From the NCBI GenBank assembly GCA_902728285.1, contig CACVBU010001147.1, forward strand, positions 969,466 through 1,033,465: 64,000 bases of DNA, in the 5' to 3' direction. The position numbers and the translations under genes are program-made. Position 1 is the stretch's first letter. Every line of letters begins with the position of its first letter. Below the pieces are notes generated by a model. It worked only from the letters and a program-made list of their open reading frames with translations. It was not told the origin of the DNA and did no database searches. Below, piece after piece: positions 43,912 to 57,617 of this stretch. This DNA comes from Clytia hemisphaerica (lineage: Eukaryota > Cnidaria > Hydrozoa > Leptothecata > Clytiidae).

Positions 43912-43945
43912 ACCATCAACTGCTCTAACTTGGGACTATGGTGAG
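43912..43945. repeat. single end of the TACCGTCAACTGCTC MITE family
   Basis: TACCATCAACTGCTCTAACTTGGGACTATGG matches the terminus of the elements at 27254 and 44262, but no partner end of its own is found nearby. Confidence 0.5.
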
Positions 43946-44261
43946 TGGTCCTAAATCCAACAGCTCTGCCTAAATCCGACCCCCCAAATAACTGCTATGA
44001 AAAAAATTTCTATGTTTACAAAAATTTCCTCTCCAAGTTGAACAATAAATTATTGCAAGAAATCTCAAAACAAAACATCAAACAAGATGACTATAATGTC
44101 AAGATGTCAATTAATGTGATCAAAAAAGTGTGAGTTGTAAAAATAATTACCTCTATTATTCTGAATCTGTTGCTCGTGTTTAAAATGTTAAGAATTTTGT
44201 AATAAAAAATTATGTTTTGTATAAGAAGCAATTATTATTATTTGGTTCAATTGGTTCAATG

Positions 44262-44845
44262 TACCGTCAACTGCTCTAACTTGGGACTATCTGACAAAAC
44301 ATGGGACAGCAATTCGGCCACCATTTCACTGAACCTCCAAAGTCATTTGATTTGTTTTGATTTGAGTTAATGAAAGACTTATTACAAAATACATGATTTC
44401 TCTCTCGCACCGAGTAGGCTTTTAAATCGAAATATGAAAAAAATTCTGTAGTGAAACACTTGCGAGTGTACGCCCGCTCTACAACACAGATATCTACAAA
44501 AGTCCATAAAATCTAGAGTCGTATTGTCAAATCTGTTAACTTTACGCGGGGTTGGTTTCTATGCACTAAATTTCAAGTCTGCTCATATCAACTAAATCAT
44601 AGAAACCAGGCTCTTGCTGACATATATTCATCTCATCGCACGGCCTGTTACATAAAAGCATCTTGAGAGAGCAAGACATTAAAAGATGACCTGAATGGTT
44701 AATTACTTTTGTCAGATGCAGCTTTTGGTAGAAGTATCAAAACAAATTTGTTGTCAAAGTGATTTAACAGTAAGTAAAAATACAGTCCAGATATCAACAA
44801 TCCCATGTTTCGACCAACCATCCCAAGTTAGAGCAGTTGAGGGTA
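44262..44845. mobile_element. MITE, TACCGTCAACTGCTC family, intact copy
   Basis: Ends TACCGTCAACTGCTCTAACT and the complement of ...AAGTTAGAGCAGTTGAGGGTA, flanked on both sides by AATG (44258-44261 and 44846-44849), a 4-bp target duplication. It is homologous over both halves to the split copy at 27254-30814. No transposase. Confidence 0.75.
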
Positions 44846-44899
44846 AATGGCTCAAAACATATTGGGCTAAGTGTTGAAATTTTCTTCTTTATAATACAG

Positions 44900-45138
44900 G
44901 TTATCAAGGTAGGATCCAAAAGCTTGATACTTTTGATTTTATTATTAGAACCTCAGTTAGGTCCTGTCAAGAATCTTTTAAAAACTCAAACAATTTCCAT
45001 CGAAAGGATGTGCTAAATACTGAAAAATTTGTTGAGTTCCCCTTTAAGAACCTGTGGTTGGCAGTCAAAGCTGAGTTTGATAAGTCATCCTCCTCCTCTA
45101 GCAAAATGCCCTCACAGTCACAGATGGAAAAATTTTAA
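44900..45138 (+). CDS. orphan terminal exon, unrecognised
   Basis: A strong acceptor (TTTTCTTCTTTATAATACAG) is followed by 79 open codons ending in TAA. The peptide (GYQGRIQKLDTFDFIIRTSV; KFVEFPFKNLWLAVKAEFDK; a Ser run; MPSQSQMEKF) reads like a genuine C terminus. It needs one base from an upstream exon. No such exon is recognised, and a MITE ends 55 bp upstream. It could be the last exon of a host gene or a fragment of a transposon protein. Confidence 0.4.
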
Positions 45139-48100
45139 TCTGTTAATCATTTTCTTAAGTGAAGAGTTTGCAGAACAATTATAGGTTTACAACAGTGCTG
45201 GGGGTTATACATATATGTGATTTTAATTATATTATCTCTTTATTTTATTTTCTTAAACATTTGCAAAAAATCGGAAAATAGAAAAGTATTATTTCGGGTT
45301 TCATAATCCAAATACTAGATAAAGGTTGCTTTTATGCTGCAATTTTTTGTATTGTCAAAAACTGTATTTTGACCTGCTTTTGTGGGTTATTTTTTTGCAT
45401 AAGGTAAAATGGAAAGTACAGCATACAAAGTCCAATAGATGTGGGCTTAAGTTTTTAACCATTAATTGATTAAATTTTGACGTCATCAGAAATTAGTAAA
45501 AAACGAAAAATCCTATATTTTGCTGACATAATCAGAATTTCGAAAAAAAATTCTTTCAAATGATTGACTTTAGTGAGATACATTTTTGGTGAAAGTTTGA
45601 AGACAATTGGATAAACAATCCTTGAGAAATTAAATTTTTAGTTTTTATGACATCATCGATTAGGACGTCATAATCAGTTTTTGCATTTTTTTGCGAAAAT
45701 CAGCAAAATAACAATTATGTTACACATCAGGCTTTTTTTGATCGTTTTCTATCGGCTAATGCAATCTAAAAATTATGGTAATAAAATCTAAACCTAAAAT
45801 TTTGACCAAACATCTCTATTACAAAAATCTTTTAAAAATTGCCATAAGTAGGGAACAAAAGAACTCAATTTCTTAGTCATGATCATTCTATTCATTAAAG
45901 ATTATTTAGCATATTTAGTGGAATCGGGCATTTTATTTTGAGATCAACTTCAAAGGTCTCATTTGCAATAACTTTGGAGTAAATTTGCCAGGAGAACATA
46001 TTTTCTCTTATAGGGGTATATTGATATCTTTTTATGTTGCTTAAAGGACATTTTTGACTTCAGCGTCTCTAAATGGCAGTTTATATTGAATTTTTTTTTT
46101 ACTAACCATGCTAAATTTGAGTCTTAAATCTGACTTAAGGCTTTAAGATTTATTTGAATGTTTGATTAAATAATGAAGCTCAGGCAAAATCTTGCCCTAA
46201 AATTCTAACCCTAGTGCTTTCTTGATAAATATTTTGGACAAATTAAAAATTTACCATGAACCACTTTTTCATAAGGGCCTTCATTAGAAGTAGGCAAAAT
46301 TTGGCTAATAGGTATTCTTATAGGTACTTTTTGAAAAGTGCAAATTTTAAGTTTTGTTTGTCAGTTCTCCCTTAATATCTAAGAATGGCAGAAAATTGAT
46401 TCAATATACTTCTCTTGGTATGTAAATTTTCATGTCTAGGACCCGCACATTTTGTGACTGAATTATCTTATAGGAGTTATACAAGCTTTCATTCTTGCAA
46501 AACTTTTTTTTGAGTTGTTTTGAGAAGGTTTTTCATGGCCATGACTCAAAAGTCCCAGAATAGGTATTCGTTTTTCTGAGAGTAAACAGCAAAGCAAATC
46601 AGCTTTTCAGAGTTTTAAATTGAATTAAAATTTTACAATTTTGGTTAAGCTTCCCCACTTTTGATCATATTGACCATAGAGTGATAGCTAATATGTAACA
46701 AATAAGATTTCTGTTTAACCTGTGAGTAGAAAATGTTATTCCGAATGTATAGTTGTATATGATTTATAAAAAATGAAGATGTCCATGCCCAATCTTGTCA
46801 GTTGTTTTTTTGTAGTTTTAGTGTTCCGAACTTTGGGGGGTCAGAAGTAAATAGATATCAAAAAGGGGGCTGTTACACAGAACTGTGATATTATCGATGT
46901 GGGTAATCCTAGTAAGATCTTGCTGACTTATCTAATCCAACACTTTAACCGTTGTTAATTCTTTCTTCATTTATTAGAATTGCTGGGAACCTTGCAAAAT
47001 AGAAGAAAAGAGAAACTACAATTTTGATTCAGGCTTTGTATTTTTTTGATTTTATGAAGTTTGGCAATAAAGTTCAGTATTTCTGCTACTGCTTTTGACA
47101 TATTTAATAGACATTTGACTTCACATATTTTTACAATTTGTCACTTTCTTATTCAAATTGAATGAGGTAATGAGAGCTAATTAGCTTTGGATGGCAAGGT
47201 GCTACAATATTTTTTGAATGTATTGACATTGTTTTTTATTTATTTTTCTATTTTATTTTTTGCTAGAAATGATGATCACTATGAACTGTCAAATTGAGAT
47301 GTCACAAAAATGTTTTATCATTTACGACTCAATCAGCTAAACGAAACAAAGCAATGGATGATAATGTTATTTCATGTTTTCTTACATATTATTCTTCTCA
47401 AAAATCTTGATAGCAAGTGTGAAATTGAAACTTCTTTAAGGTCAATTGTAATATGAAAAAAGTTCATACATCAGTGTTAAATCTTTTAGTTCAAAGCCCT
47501 TGTCCTTTCAGATCGATCAAATATTTGACTAATTTTGAACCCATGATTACTTCTCAGGTTCCCTTCTGATGAAAAAGGGTCTTACTTTTTTGCAAACATA
47601 GCGTTTATGAAATTTTGTAATATATATTTTTGAAATTGCTTTTTTATAGATGGGTATAGTGATGATTGTAATGAGCTTCTAATCCTATGGAAGGAAAAAC
47701 TGGTAAGAGTTCTCATCTGAAAAAAAACTTTACTCCCTCAAAGTTAAAGTAATCAAAACCCAGACTCTAGAGACACCAGAGACTCTATTGATCAAGTAGT
47801 CTGAAAGATTAAAAGCAAGCATTTTGTGAATCAACCAAATATTCAAATTTGGTCAAAATAAGTAAAAATGTGTGTGCACTTACCATTCTAGATATTTCAG
47901 AGAAGGCCTCCCAATCTATCTTCTAGTGATGAAATGAATTTATTCAAATGATGATTTTGTCTTTACAAATAAAATCCTGCAACAAATCTCGATTGTTTAA
48001 AAAATAATCATGCCATATTGCCCAACTTTTGTGTCGACTGTTTTAATGTTGGTATTCTTTTTTTTGTTTGTATAGAGATCAACTTGACGGTTACAGACAC

Positions 48101-51100
48101 ACTTGGTCTCGTTCAAGATATTGAAACTGTGGTATGCTACCCAAGTTATTTATGATTATATCCGCTCCTAAAATTAAAGATGGTTTTGAATTTCTGATAT
48201 AAATGAGGGGAAATGTAATGAAGTTATCAAATTAGGGAAATTTCATTGAGGCAATAACCTTGCAATAAGATACCAAACCTTTTTTTTTTGTTTTCGGGTT
48301 TGAAATATGAGAATTTCAAGATTTGGCATGTTTGGTTAAGAAATCTGTTTTCATTGCACACACAATGTTGAAAGTTGAAAAGAATTTTAGTACTTATGAA
48401 AAAAAAGTTGAGTAAAGAAGAGACTTTGGTAAAGAGATAAGAAAAGTGATGACTGCTCAAGAAAGTGTAGGTTTTTTATTTTTGTATTTTTTTGTAAATC
48501 TGGTTCTTATGCCTTATTTTATCATTTTTGGGAATTTTCTAAGGACCTAATGGCCCTCAAATCGCCTGCACATCCAGTTATCCTTAGGGCTTGCCTCAGA
48601 CTCTTTTAAATAATCCATATGGATAATGAATGAATCTGACTATACTGATTTTTTATAGAAGAGTGTTGAAATGGAATAAAAGTGTCTTCAAATCTACTCT
48701 GCAGGGTTTAAGGTTAATCCCATGAAGTTAAAGATTTAGAACTGCTGTGAACTAAATTTAGAGTTATATTAGGATAGACAACGGCAGTCTACCATTTGAC
48801 TTTTTTGTGAGTGGTTTATAGATTGACTTGCTTGTTTTTTGAGTAATCTAGCTTGCAATGGTTTTTAGGTAATCCTATCATATGTAATAAACAGAAATGT
48901 AATTGTTACAAAACGCTATGTTGAGAGCTGCACGATTTAGTCGTTTTGTCTCTATTTCATTGACTTTGCTCTTATTATCCTATGCTAATCTTAGTTCAAT
49001 CTCAATAATTTATGAGGTGAAAAATAAAAACACAGATAAAGCTAATGAACTCTCCAAGAAAATAAAGAAAGAGAGAAATAGAGAAGAAACTGATAACATC
49101 TAGAATAAACGTGAAAATAGAAGAAGACCTTAGATGGCACGACATATTAAGGAATTTCTTCCATGTTTCATCATTGATTAAACATTAAAATTAATCTCCT
49201 TTGCAAATGAAGAATTTCATGTGCTTGAAACACTGATAAAGATTTCATTTTGCATTTTTTATTCGCCACATGGTTTGGTCTGGTTGTTATGGTTTCACAT
49301 TTGTTTTGATTTCGTGTGTGTCACCACAAGGTTGACGAAGATTACTTTTCATCTTGTGATTGTTGTGAGGCTTTTGACTGGAAGAACCTTTGAAATAAAT
49401 CCAAGCATTAATGGTTGCCCTTGTTCGCTTGGTGAGTAATGATAAATTTGAGGCCAAAAAGAAACTGAAAGTGAAGATCCACTTTTTCATATACATGAAA
49501 AGGTTTTGTGCGGCATTTTTAACGGACGGTTTCCTTTTTTTGAGGAGTAACTTTTTTTCAAACCACATGCTATAGATCCTACTTTTAAACCAAAGTTTTT
49601 TTGCGAAGACGAAGAGGAGAGGGCATCTTGGAAATACAGTAAATCAAATGGTTTCTTTTCCAAAAGCCTCGAGCCTGGCGCTGAATGATTTTTGACCTAC
49701 TCTAGACGACGTCGATCACGAGGAAAGTTGTTGTTTGAAAATACCATATTTTAGATTAAAAATATTTTTTAAGGTTGACTTTTCTCAAAAAGTCTCAAAT
49801 TTTTCGCTGAATAATTTTCAAAGGTATTTGACAGGTTGTACAGATCGTTGACTTGTATTAGCATGCGCTGTGGTCTTGTTGTGTTTACTTAAACTGTAAC
49901 TGTGTTTATCTAGCATTTCCCTATAGTCACGAGATTTTTGTAAAACGTTGCCAGGTGATGGATGAGTGTTGAAGTACTTCTACAAGTGTCAAATTCTTTC
50001 TTCATACAGTCAATATTTTAACATCCTGTATATCGAGAAGGACTTGGCGTGACTAATGCCAAGAGAGCTTTTATACTGTTTTCGTTGTACTTACTGTAAG
50101 TACTTCACTAAATTATTTTTTTGATTATTCTGAAAGTTCAAACTACGTGATATGTTTCCCAGGTCAAACCACTCATGTAACGTTTTTACTTATATGAGCT
50201 GAGTATAACGATTTCAGGTGTGGACTAAAATTGTATTTGACCTATCCCTAGTCAAGTCTTAGCTCGAAACCCAACTTTAAAGTAGCGTACAAACTAACAC
50301 TATTGCCACTCTCCATTTTGGATTTTTTTATTCAGTCAAGCTTCTTTTGGTTATCTTATTGTCGACACATAAAAATGTCTTTACTCTATTTTTCCTAAAG
50401 GTCTTGTAGAGCATTTTTTATACAGTTGAGAATAGAAGGTTATAAATGGAGACTCTGTTCTTTCTCCTTTGATTCATAATTCATGGGCTGTACTTTTCCA
50501 CCGAAAAACAACCTGGCTCACTTCGTTACTTTTTATCTTTCGCACTTTAACGCTCTCGATGAAGCTTCTCTTTCATGACAATGCAATATCTTTGTGGTTC
50601 CAGAAAGGATTACTTGAAAATAACAAACTTTTTAATCTTTCTGCTGAAGATGATTTGTTAGAGAGGAGTCTCAATATTTTTGTTTTTCATTTTTGTGAAA
50701 GTTCTTCATTCTTCATTACGTTATTTTCAAAACTAGAAAAATTATGTTTGTAGAATGGTGTGGAATTTCAGCAGGATTTTCCATGTTTCTTTGTAAATTA
50801 TAGTAATAAAAGAAGGCGACCAAAATAGCTCTCTGATTATATTAGAATTATTCTCTCAGATTTTTATGGAGAATTTATTTTTGTTTTCTTCCTCACTCGA
50901 TGTTCCTTTGCATCAAAAATGATATTTAAGAATTACAATCGAAATAATGAAAATGTTATAAGAGAGGCGAAACAGAAGAATGTTTCAAAAAAATGAAAAA
51001 TATTATTCTTCTAAAATTGATATAACCTATTATAATGTAGAGAGATATGATGATAATATAACTGTATATAACTGTTATACTTTTCTATAAGTCCATATCA

Positions 51101-54100
51101 TGCTATTCATAAAGATCTTATAGATTACTGTAATGGTATTACGTGTGTTTTGGTATTAAAAGCTCTTATGATAAGTTGGTCATGTATTTTTATTGATTGA
51201 TTGATTGATAAATGTTATAATGACGAGGAAAACATTGTACATGTAATGTTTTTAAATTGGTTGATGTGCTACAAAGTCAAAGTTTAGTTAGAAGAAAATT
51301 TAATAGTTTAGAGTTTGTGATTTTCAGAGTTTCACCATGGATACTTCACCCAGTATATGGCTTGGTAATGATTTGTATGCAACACTGTTAAAATATGTAA
51401 GATATTTTCTTCGTTTGTTTTCAATCGAAGAATGTCAGGGAAGCACGTTTCAAAATCATAACAAAAGATCTTCCTGAACTCAACAGGCCGTTATAATAAC
51501 AATTCATATTTTTGGAAATATTGGAATACATAATCTTCGGCGTACGTCGCCTCATTATGACGGCATTGTCTTTCAGTTCCGTTCATTATCGTCTACCGGT
51601 TCATAATGTATTCTTTTTTCTTAAGCTGTCTTCATCTCAGAACATTTTCTTGTAGTATCTTTTTGTATTTAATGTTTGTTTGCCTTCATGTGGCAGTGGA
51701 AATAGTTCACAATCACTTCGGTGTATAAATTTTGTTTTGGTGTATTTGCTACTGAATCAAAGAGCAGGAAAATGTTGCTCATTTTTGAGTTGGTTAAGGT
51801 ATTATTTAAATTAAAAGTATCTACTTTCATGAAGTTTTTCTGTTTCTTTTTCTTCATACCATTGAAAGACCATGTGGCAAATACTGCTTTTCTATTCATA
51901 TAGCCTTCAGGTCAAGTCAAAGTTATGAAAATGATCGATTGTTTTAACGAAGCTTATCAAAAGGTTAATGACCAACATCATCGTCAATCTGTTATGACGT
52001 AAAGAGTCAATTCCATTCATTTATTTTTTATTGCTTGTTTGTCGAATTGTCATGGTATTAATTTTGATTACTCTTAAACTGCCTAACCATCATCAAAAAA
52101 TTTGTTTTAAAATTTCTTATTCATTTTCCTCAAATATATTCTATATACCAGAATAACCTGGTCGCTAAATTGAACAATTAACTTTTCGAAAATGCGAAAA
52201 TGATATAGGTTTGATCGGGGGGGGGGCTGAAGAAGGTTGAGGGTGACAGTCAAGGACATTTGCTCCTTCAACCTTACGCCCGAAAATCAGTTTTGAAATT
52301 CTTGTACTTGTGACTTTGAAGATGATCTTTATTAGGTCGTTTTAAATTCACCGTGTTTCCTACTACGGCCCTGTTTCAAGAATCTTCAACTTTATCTTCT
52401 CAAACTAATGAATTTTGAAATAATAATTAGAAGATCAAATTATCAAAACGTGCCTTACGACCACTGGTTAATCCCTTTACTGGAAATAGTCTTCCTATAC
52501 ATCATTCAAAAGTCACAAAGATCGATCTATCAATTTTTTAATTAAACATCGTGGGAAAACGGATTAATACATTATTACACTGGATTTTCATTTTATTAAA
52601 ACAGCGTAAGTTATAATCTCTTACAAGTTGAGAAGTTTGGCCAAAAAACTTGTGCTATTTTCATCTGCCAAAAGCAAAGATTTGTTTTGATTCTACTAAT
52701 GTAATGTGAAATGTGAAATGAGCCACGTAACGACATAAATCATTTCTCAAATTGTGTATGATATTGTATCATCATGACTTTGGTTTATATTTCGGTAAGG
52801 AAATGCTCAGCGAATTAAAATAACTTTTTTTTTTTTTTTTTTTTGAAGAAGTTCCTCCATTCGTGTTTCCATACTTAACTTTTTCGAATATTCGTCTTTC
52901 CTGTGAAAATCTTTCTGTCTCCTGAAATTTTCAGTCTAGATAATCTATTCGTTGAGCCTTGTAAAGAAAGAGCAATCGCTTCAAATGATATTTTTGTAAA
53001 CACAATGTTTTTTTTTTTGAATATTAAAACTTGTCCACTTTTTTTCTTAATGCTATTGAAAGGCGAACGTACTGATTGTTATCATTTTACGATCACATAT
53101 TCGTATTAATTCTCTCCGGTGACGTCATGATTATGACATCACAAAAAAACTTGGAGGGCGGTTTCTCTTGTTTCGTTTAAAAATCTGCCAAGAAATCGTC
53201 TCCTTCGTTGGCATTTTAATTAGTTTGCATCGGGACCAAACTACAGTGTTATTATTTTTAGGCGCAAATCACAGCCTTTATGCTCATAGAATTTTCTTAA
53301 AAAAATCTTTAGTGAAGTGGTGCATTTTCTGGTCAACTTCACTTTTATACTTTCAAGGAGTGCTTAAAAGTGAAAAACATATATGAAACTGTCATATCTT
53401 TTGTTTTCTCAAAGGCCACCATAAACCACAAACATTCAGGCTAATTTCCTTCTAATACAGTTGATGACTGAATTTCGAAACGGGAACCTATAAAAAGGGA
53501 AAATAAAGCTTAAAATATAGAAAGTCTTCATGCAATTCTAGTGACCTTGTTGCGTAGTTGCTTTTGTTTTTTGTTGATCTGTCAACAAAGAAAACGTAAC
53601 CAAAATCACCACACATTTCATTTGCAGTGCGTAACAATTACGAATTAATGAATTCACTAATGGGCCCTCAAATTAATTGATTGTAGGACACATGCTTTAT
53701 TAATGAACTAACCTCATTTGAAAAGACTTTTGAAAGAAGAAAAGAGATACACTTCGAAAGTGGACATTTTGTTTTGTTGTTGATGTGTCTATAGAATGTT
53801 TTGAGTGCGAAGAAGAAAATGTCTTTCAGATATAAATATAAGGTACCTGTGTATTATTTTATTTCTCGGATACCCCACGTATTTCGGACATGTTTCTCGG
53901 ACACCCCACGTATTTCGGACATGTTTCTCGGACAACCTCTCTCTGTAGTACTTGGATAATTTGCTGCTTTTTACAGTTAATAAGTCTCCATAACTTGAAC
54001 ACACAGGGGAACGCAAAGTTGTTCGAGATAGGGAAATCTTGAGCTATGGATAAGGCATTGTTAACTGAAAGGACCATAAAACGTGTTCGAATTAACGATG

Positions 54101-57100
54101 AATTCGAGTTATAGAGGTTTCAGTAAGAGCTTCCACTGTATTGTGGTTATTGTTATGTGAATTGTTGTTCTTCTTACGAAAACTTTTTAAATATCTATTG
54201 CTCGAGATTTGAGATTTTACCTGAAAATCAGTTTCTACATTCTTATACAAACATTTTGTAAACAAGAGATTGATGTTGATGACGTTATTGGTATATGCAA
54301 ATGATAAACTTATTGGAGGGTTGCATTAATCAACTCCTACTTTTATTTTGAAAGGAAATAAGGTAGTAGAGCTAGCTGTATTTACTTGAAATCAATTGAT
54401 GGTATTTTCCAATGTATTGAGTAATTGATATACCCTCAAAGGGCTATTAATTTGTACACTATACCCCTTCCTTTGATGAGCGACTATAAGATTTTTCTAT
54501 TCAACAAAATAAGGTAATCAAAATAACGCTAAGTGATATGAACAGCTTAGTATGATATGTAGGAGAGAAAACTTGTCAAAAATGTGTCGTCACTATTCAT
54601 CACACTTTTAAGTAATCCAATTTGAAAAATTTTTTGGGCTTTTGTAATTGATGATTTGAGGGGAAACTTTTGTGACGATGATTATTATGATAGATAACGC
54701 TGACCATTTGGTGGTATGTAGATTATTTAACGCTTTTCCTTTTTAAATAGCCGACATGAGTCTATTTTACTTGAAGTACATTTTACTGGAAGCGATCCGG
54801 ATTTCACCTCAGAAATTCATATGATACTCTTTTTTTAAACTCGTTTTTTCAGTACTTTGAACCTTATATTGATCTTATCATGCTCTCAATTTTTGGGCAG
54901 AATTGAGGTATTCTAGACTTAAAACCTTATTTTTACTAAATTGACCCTTAATTTGTCGAGAAATAATGTTATTACAGGCTCCCGTTCTTAAAATATTCTT
55001 ACTTTTGGCGTATTTTGAGCCTCATTGCTCTTATGAAATTGTTCTAATAAAAACAATGTCACCCAGAATAAATATGATCAGTGAACAATACAATATCAAT
55101 TTGGTGATATTGTCGAATTTGATTCTTGTTTCTTATATTCAATCTTCTTTATTTTGTAAGTTAAAAAATAACAGCTATGCGATTTAGTTACAAAGGCTGC
55201 AACGGAACCCTTCGTTGTAGGAGACTATCAGAATCAAGGTCTTGTTAATTTTCTCTACTTCCTTGTTCTACTTCCTGGAATAATTGAAAAACATGTTTGA
55301 TTTATGTCATTGATAAAGATCTTCGTTTTGAGCAGAGAGTTTTGATGAATTCTTTTGAAGAACTTTGACATTTGATTAAACCATTTTTAATGAAACTTGG
55401 AAGTATTCTAGATTGCACTTAAATGATAAAATGTACGAATTAATTACATTGAAAATGACATTATATAACGCCTGATTGTAGAGAGGATTCATGATAGCAA
55501 TATTCTTCACAAAAATTTTGCGATGAAATATGGAAAGTGTCTCTCTTTGTAGTTGTAGTGGGTAATTAAAGCTTACATTGTTGACATTTAAGCTAAATAT
55601 TATTATAAGAGGATCCTTGTAATTTTTGTACAAAATGACTTTTTTGTTTACTTACAAATTCCTTAGTTGTCGTGATGCTTGAATTGATGTGATCGTTAAA
55701 GTATCAAACGTTCGTGCTAAGGAGTAGTAGAATAGAGAGAGAATTTTCATCAATATGTATGTATCTTTTTGTGTCGAACATTGTAGATAGATTTATGATG
55801 TGTACTTCTTTCTAACCCTAATTTTTGTAAAGGTTATGCTAACTGATAAGTGTGAATAAGTGAATGTAGAAGTTGTTACTTTCTGAAACTGGTGGCATTT
55901 TTTGATGTTCAGAGTGGTTTGAGTTTCAATGCTGTATCAATATTGCTTATCTGCTTGTCTAAAAGGGCTTACTATTGTGAAGTTTTAGTACTTGAACGCC
56001 TTGTTTCTGAAATAATACTGAAATAGCCTTTGGTTTTCGTTTTCAAACGAGAGTGCTTTGAAGTTTTTTCCTTTTGATTAATTGCATTTTCATACACTTA
56101 TTTCCCTGGCTACCTTCTTATGGTCAACATTGCCATAGTAACCAACTGCTCACCGTGATTTTGGTAATGAGAGTAGATTAATAAATACTTGGAATATTTT
56201 TGGAAAAGAGAAAGTCATTCAAAGTGTAGCAATTTGAGCATAATTAACCTGTACAGACAGATTTTCTTCGCGATAAATAATTAAGGAATCCTATTTTTTG
56301 TGCTGAATTTGCGAATCAGGTGAACACTTTAACTTACATTGAAGAGTGTGGTCGTGCACTTTTAAAAACTTGTACAGACATGTATAAAGCTAACTCTCAC
56401 CGTGCTTTAAGTATTTGAAAAGAGGTAATTTGAAGGTGTTTTCAGCTGATTCTTTACCCATAAACAACCATGAACAATCTGTGGATGTCTTTTGTCAATA
56501 AGGTAGTTGAAATTTGATAAGAATTCAATAATATCAGTATTTCTTTGTTCTGCGCTTGTTTTTCATTTGCATGAGTTCTTATAAGTAGCATTACCTTGGG
56601 AGCGGGCTTAGGATACTCGACTTGAATTGAATTTTTCTCCCAAATTATGTACCAAGATCGAGTTACATTAACTAAATTTTATAAGTTCAGCCACAATATG
56701 TAAAAACGAGTAGATCTTCATTTGCCTCTTTCAAAAATAAAAAGTAAAAGATTACTCATCAAATTGATATCAAAATCTCATCTTCCAAAGAAATATAAGG
56801 TCTTCAAATAAAGAGTTTACAGGCTAAAACAAAATGTTTGCTCTTTTTGCTAATGTTTTGTTTCAATCCTATTTTACTTTTCATTTTCTTAAACAGTTTT
56901 TCAATATCTTTTCGTTATTTTTAGCTCTTGTTTAGATTGTTTTCACAGTCTTTTTCTTCCCTCTATTCTTCCATTTCTCTTTTTCTCAAACAGTTTCTTT
57001 TATTGTGTGATGATGAATTTTGTGACACGAGAAAATTCTTTCTGGTGAAATTTAACAAGCTTTTTTTATTATTTCGTTAAGTTAAGCGAGTAGCGGTTAG

Positions 57101-57617
57101 GGCTGTTTGTAACTGTTATGTTTCGTTGTTCGATGAATGTAATCTAGAGATAATAATAATGGTACAAGGTCGATACAAACAGGTTGACATTATATTTTAC
57201 GTGACTTTTGTTTATGTTGTTGTTTTGATTTCTATGTTATAAGGGTGATGTGATACTTAAGAAACTATTGCTTTTATGAAGTCTGATGTCTTACAAGTTT
57301 TGTACTGTACACGTTTAAACTTTGATTAAAAATTTTAAATAAATCGTTGATTACCCTAAAGATCGTTATCACAGGGGCAACATAAAGTTAAACTATTTTA
57401 TCATTATTAGTATTATTTCGATTTAGTTTGATTTGGTACTTTGGATTTATTTTAAATGAAAATCCTTACCAAGAAAACCTAAGGATGGAGGGTCCAGCTT
57501 AAAATCATTCCCTGCCCATTTTTAAGCAATGATGAATAACGGTTGACGCATGAAGAACGAAAGGGTATGGAATTCACACGAATTTTTAACCAATCCATTC
57601 TTTCCGTTACCTTTCAG
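45139..57617. other. 12.5-kb gene-poor AT-rich stretch
   Basis: No gene is recognised. Two short plus-strand stretches have both acceptor and donor signals and stay open in one frame, 47650-47702 (GYSDDCNELLILWKEKL) and 48076-48131 (INLTVTDTLGLVQDIETV), but their phases do not chain. Also present: an 11-base G run at 52219, a T run at 52826-52844, and a two-copy 29-30 bp repeat at 53867-53934. The right part probably contains the SHANK promoter or early untranslated exons. Confidence 0.45.
53867..53934. repeat. tandem ~29-bp repeat
   Basis: The unit TTTCTCGGACACCCCACGTA plus TTTCGGACATG occurs twice, with a third partial TTTCTCGGAC. The following 180 bp carries aacttgaac and ttcgagttatagagg phrases like those of the TACAGTG MITE family. 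Confidence 0.65.

Noticed and set aside
48903..49103. 66-codon plus-strand frame with a signal-peptide-like start
   Set aside because: The hydrophobic then Lys/Glu-rich pattern is common in AT-rich DNA; no supporting context.
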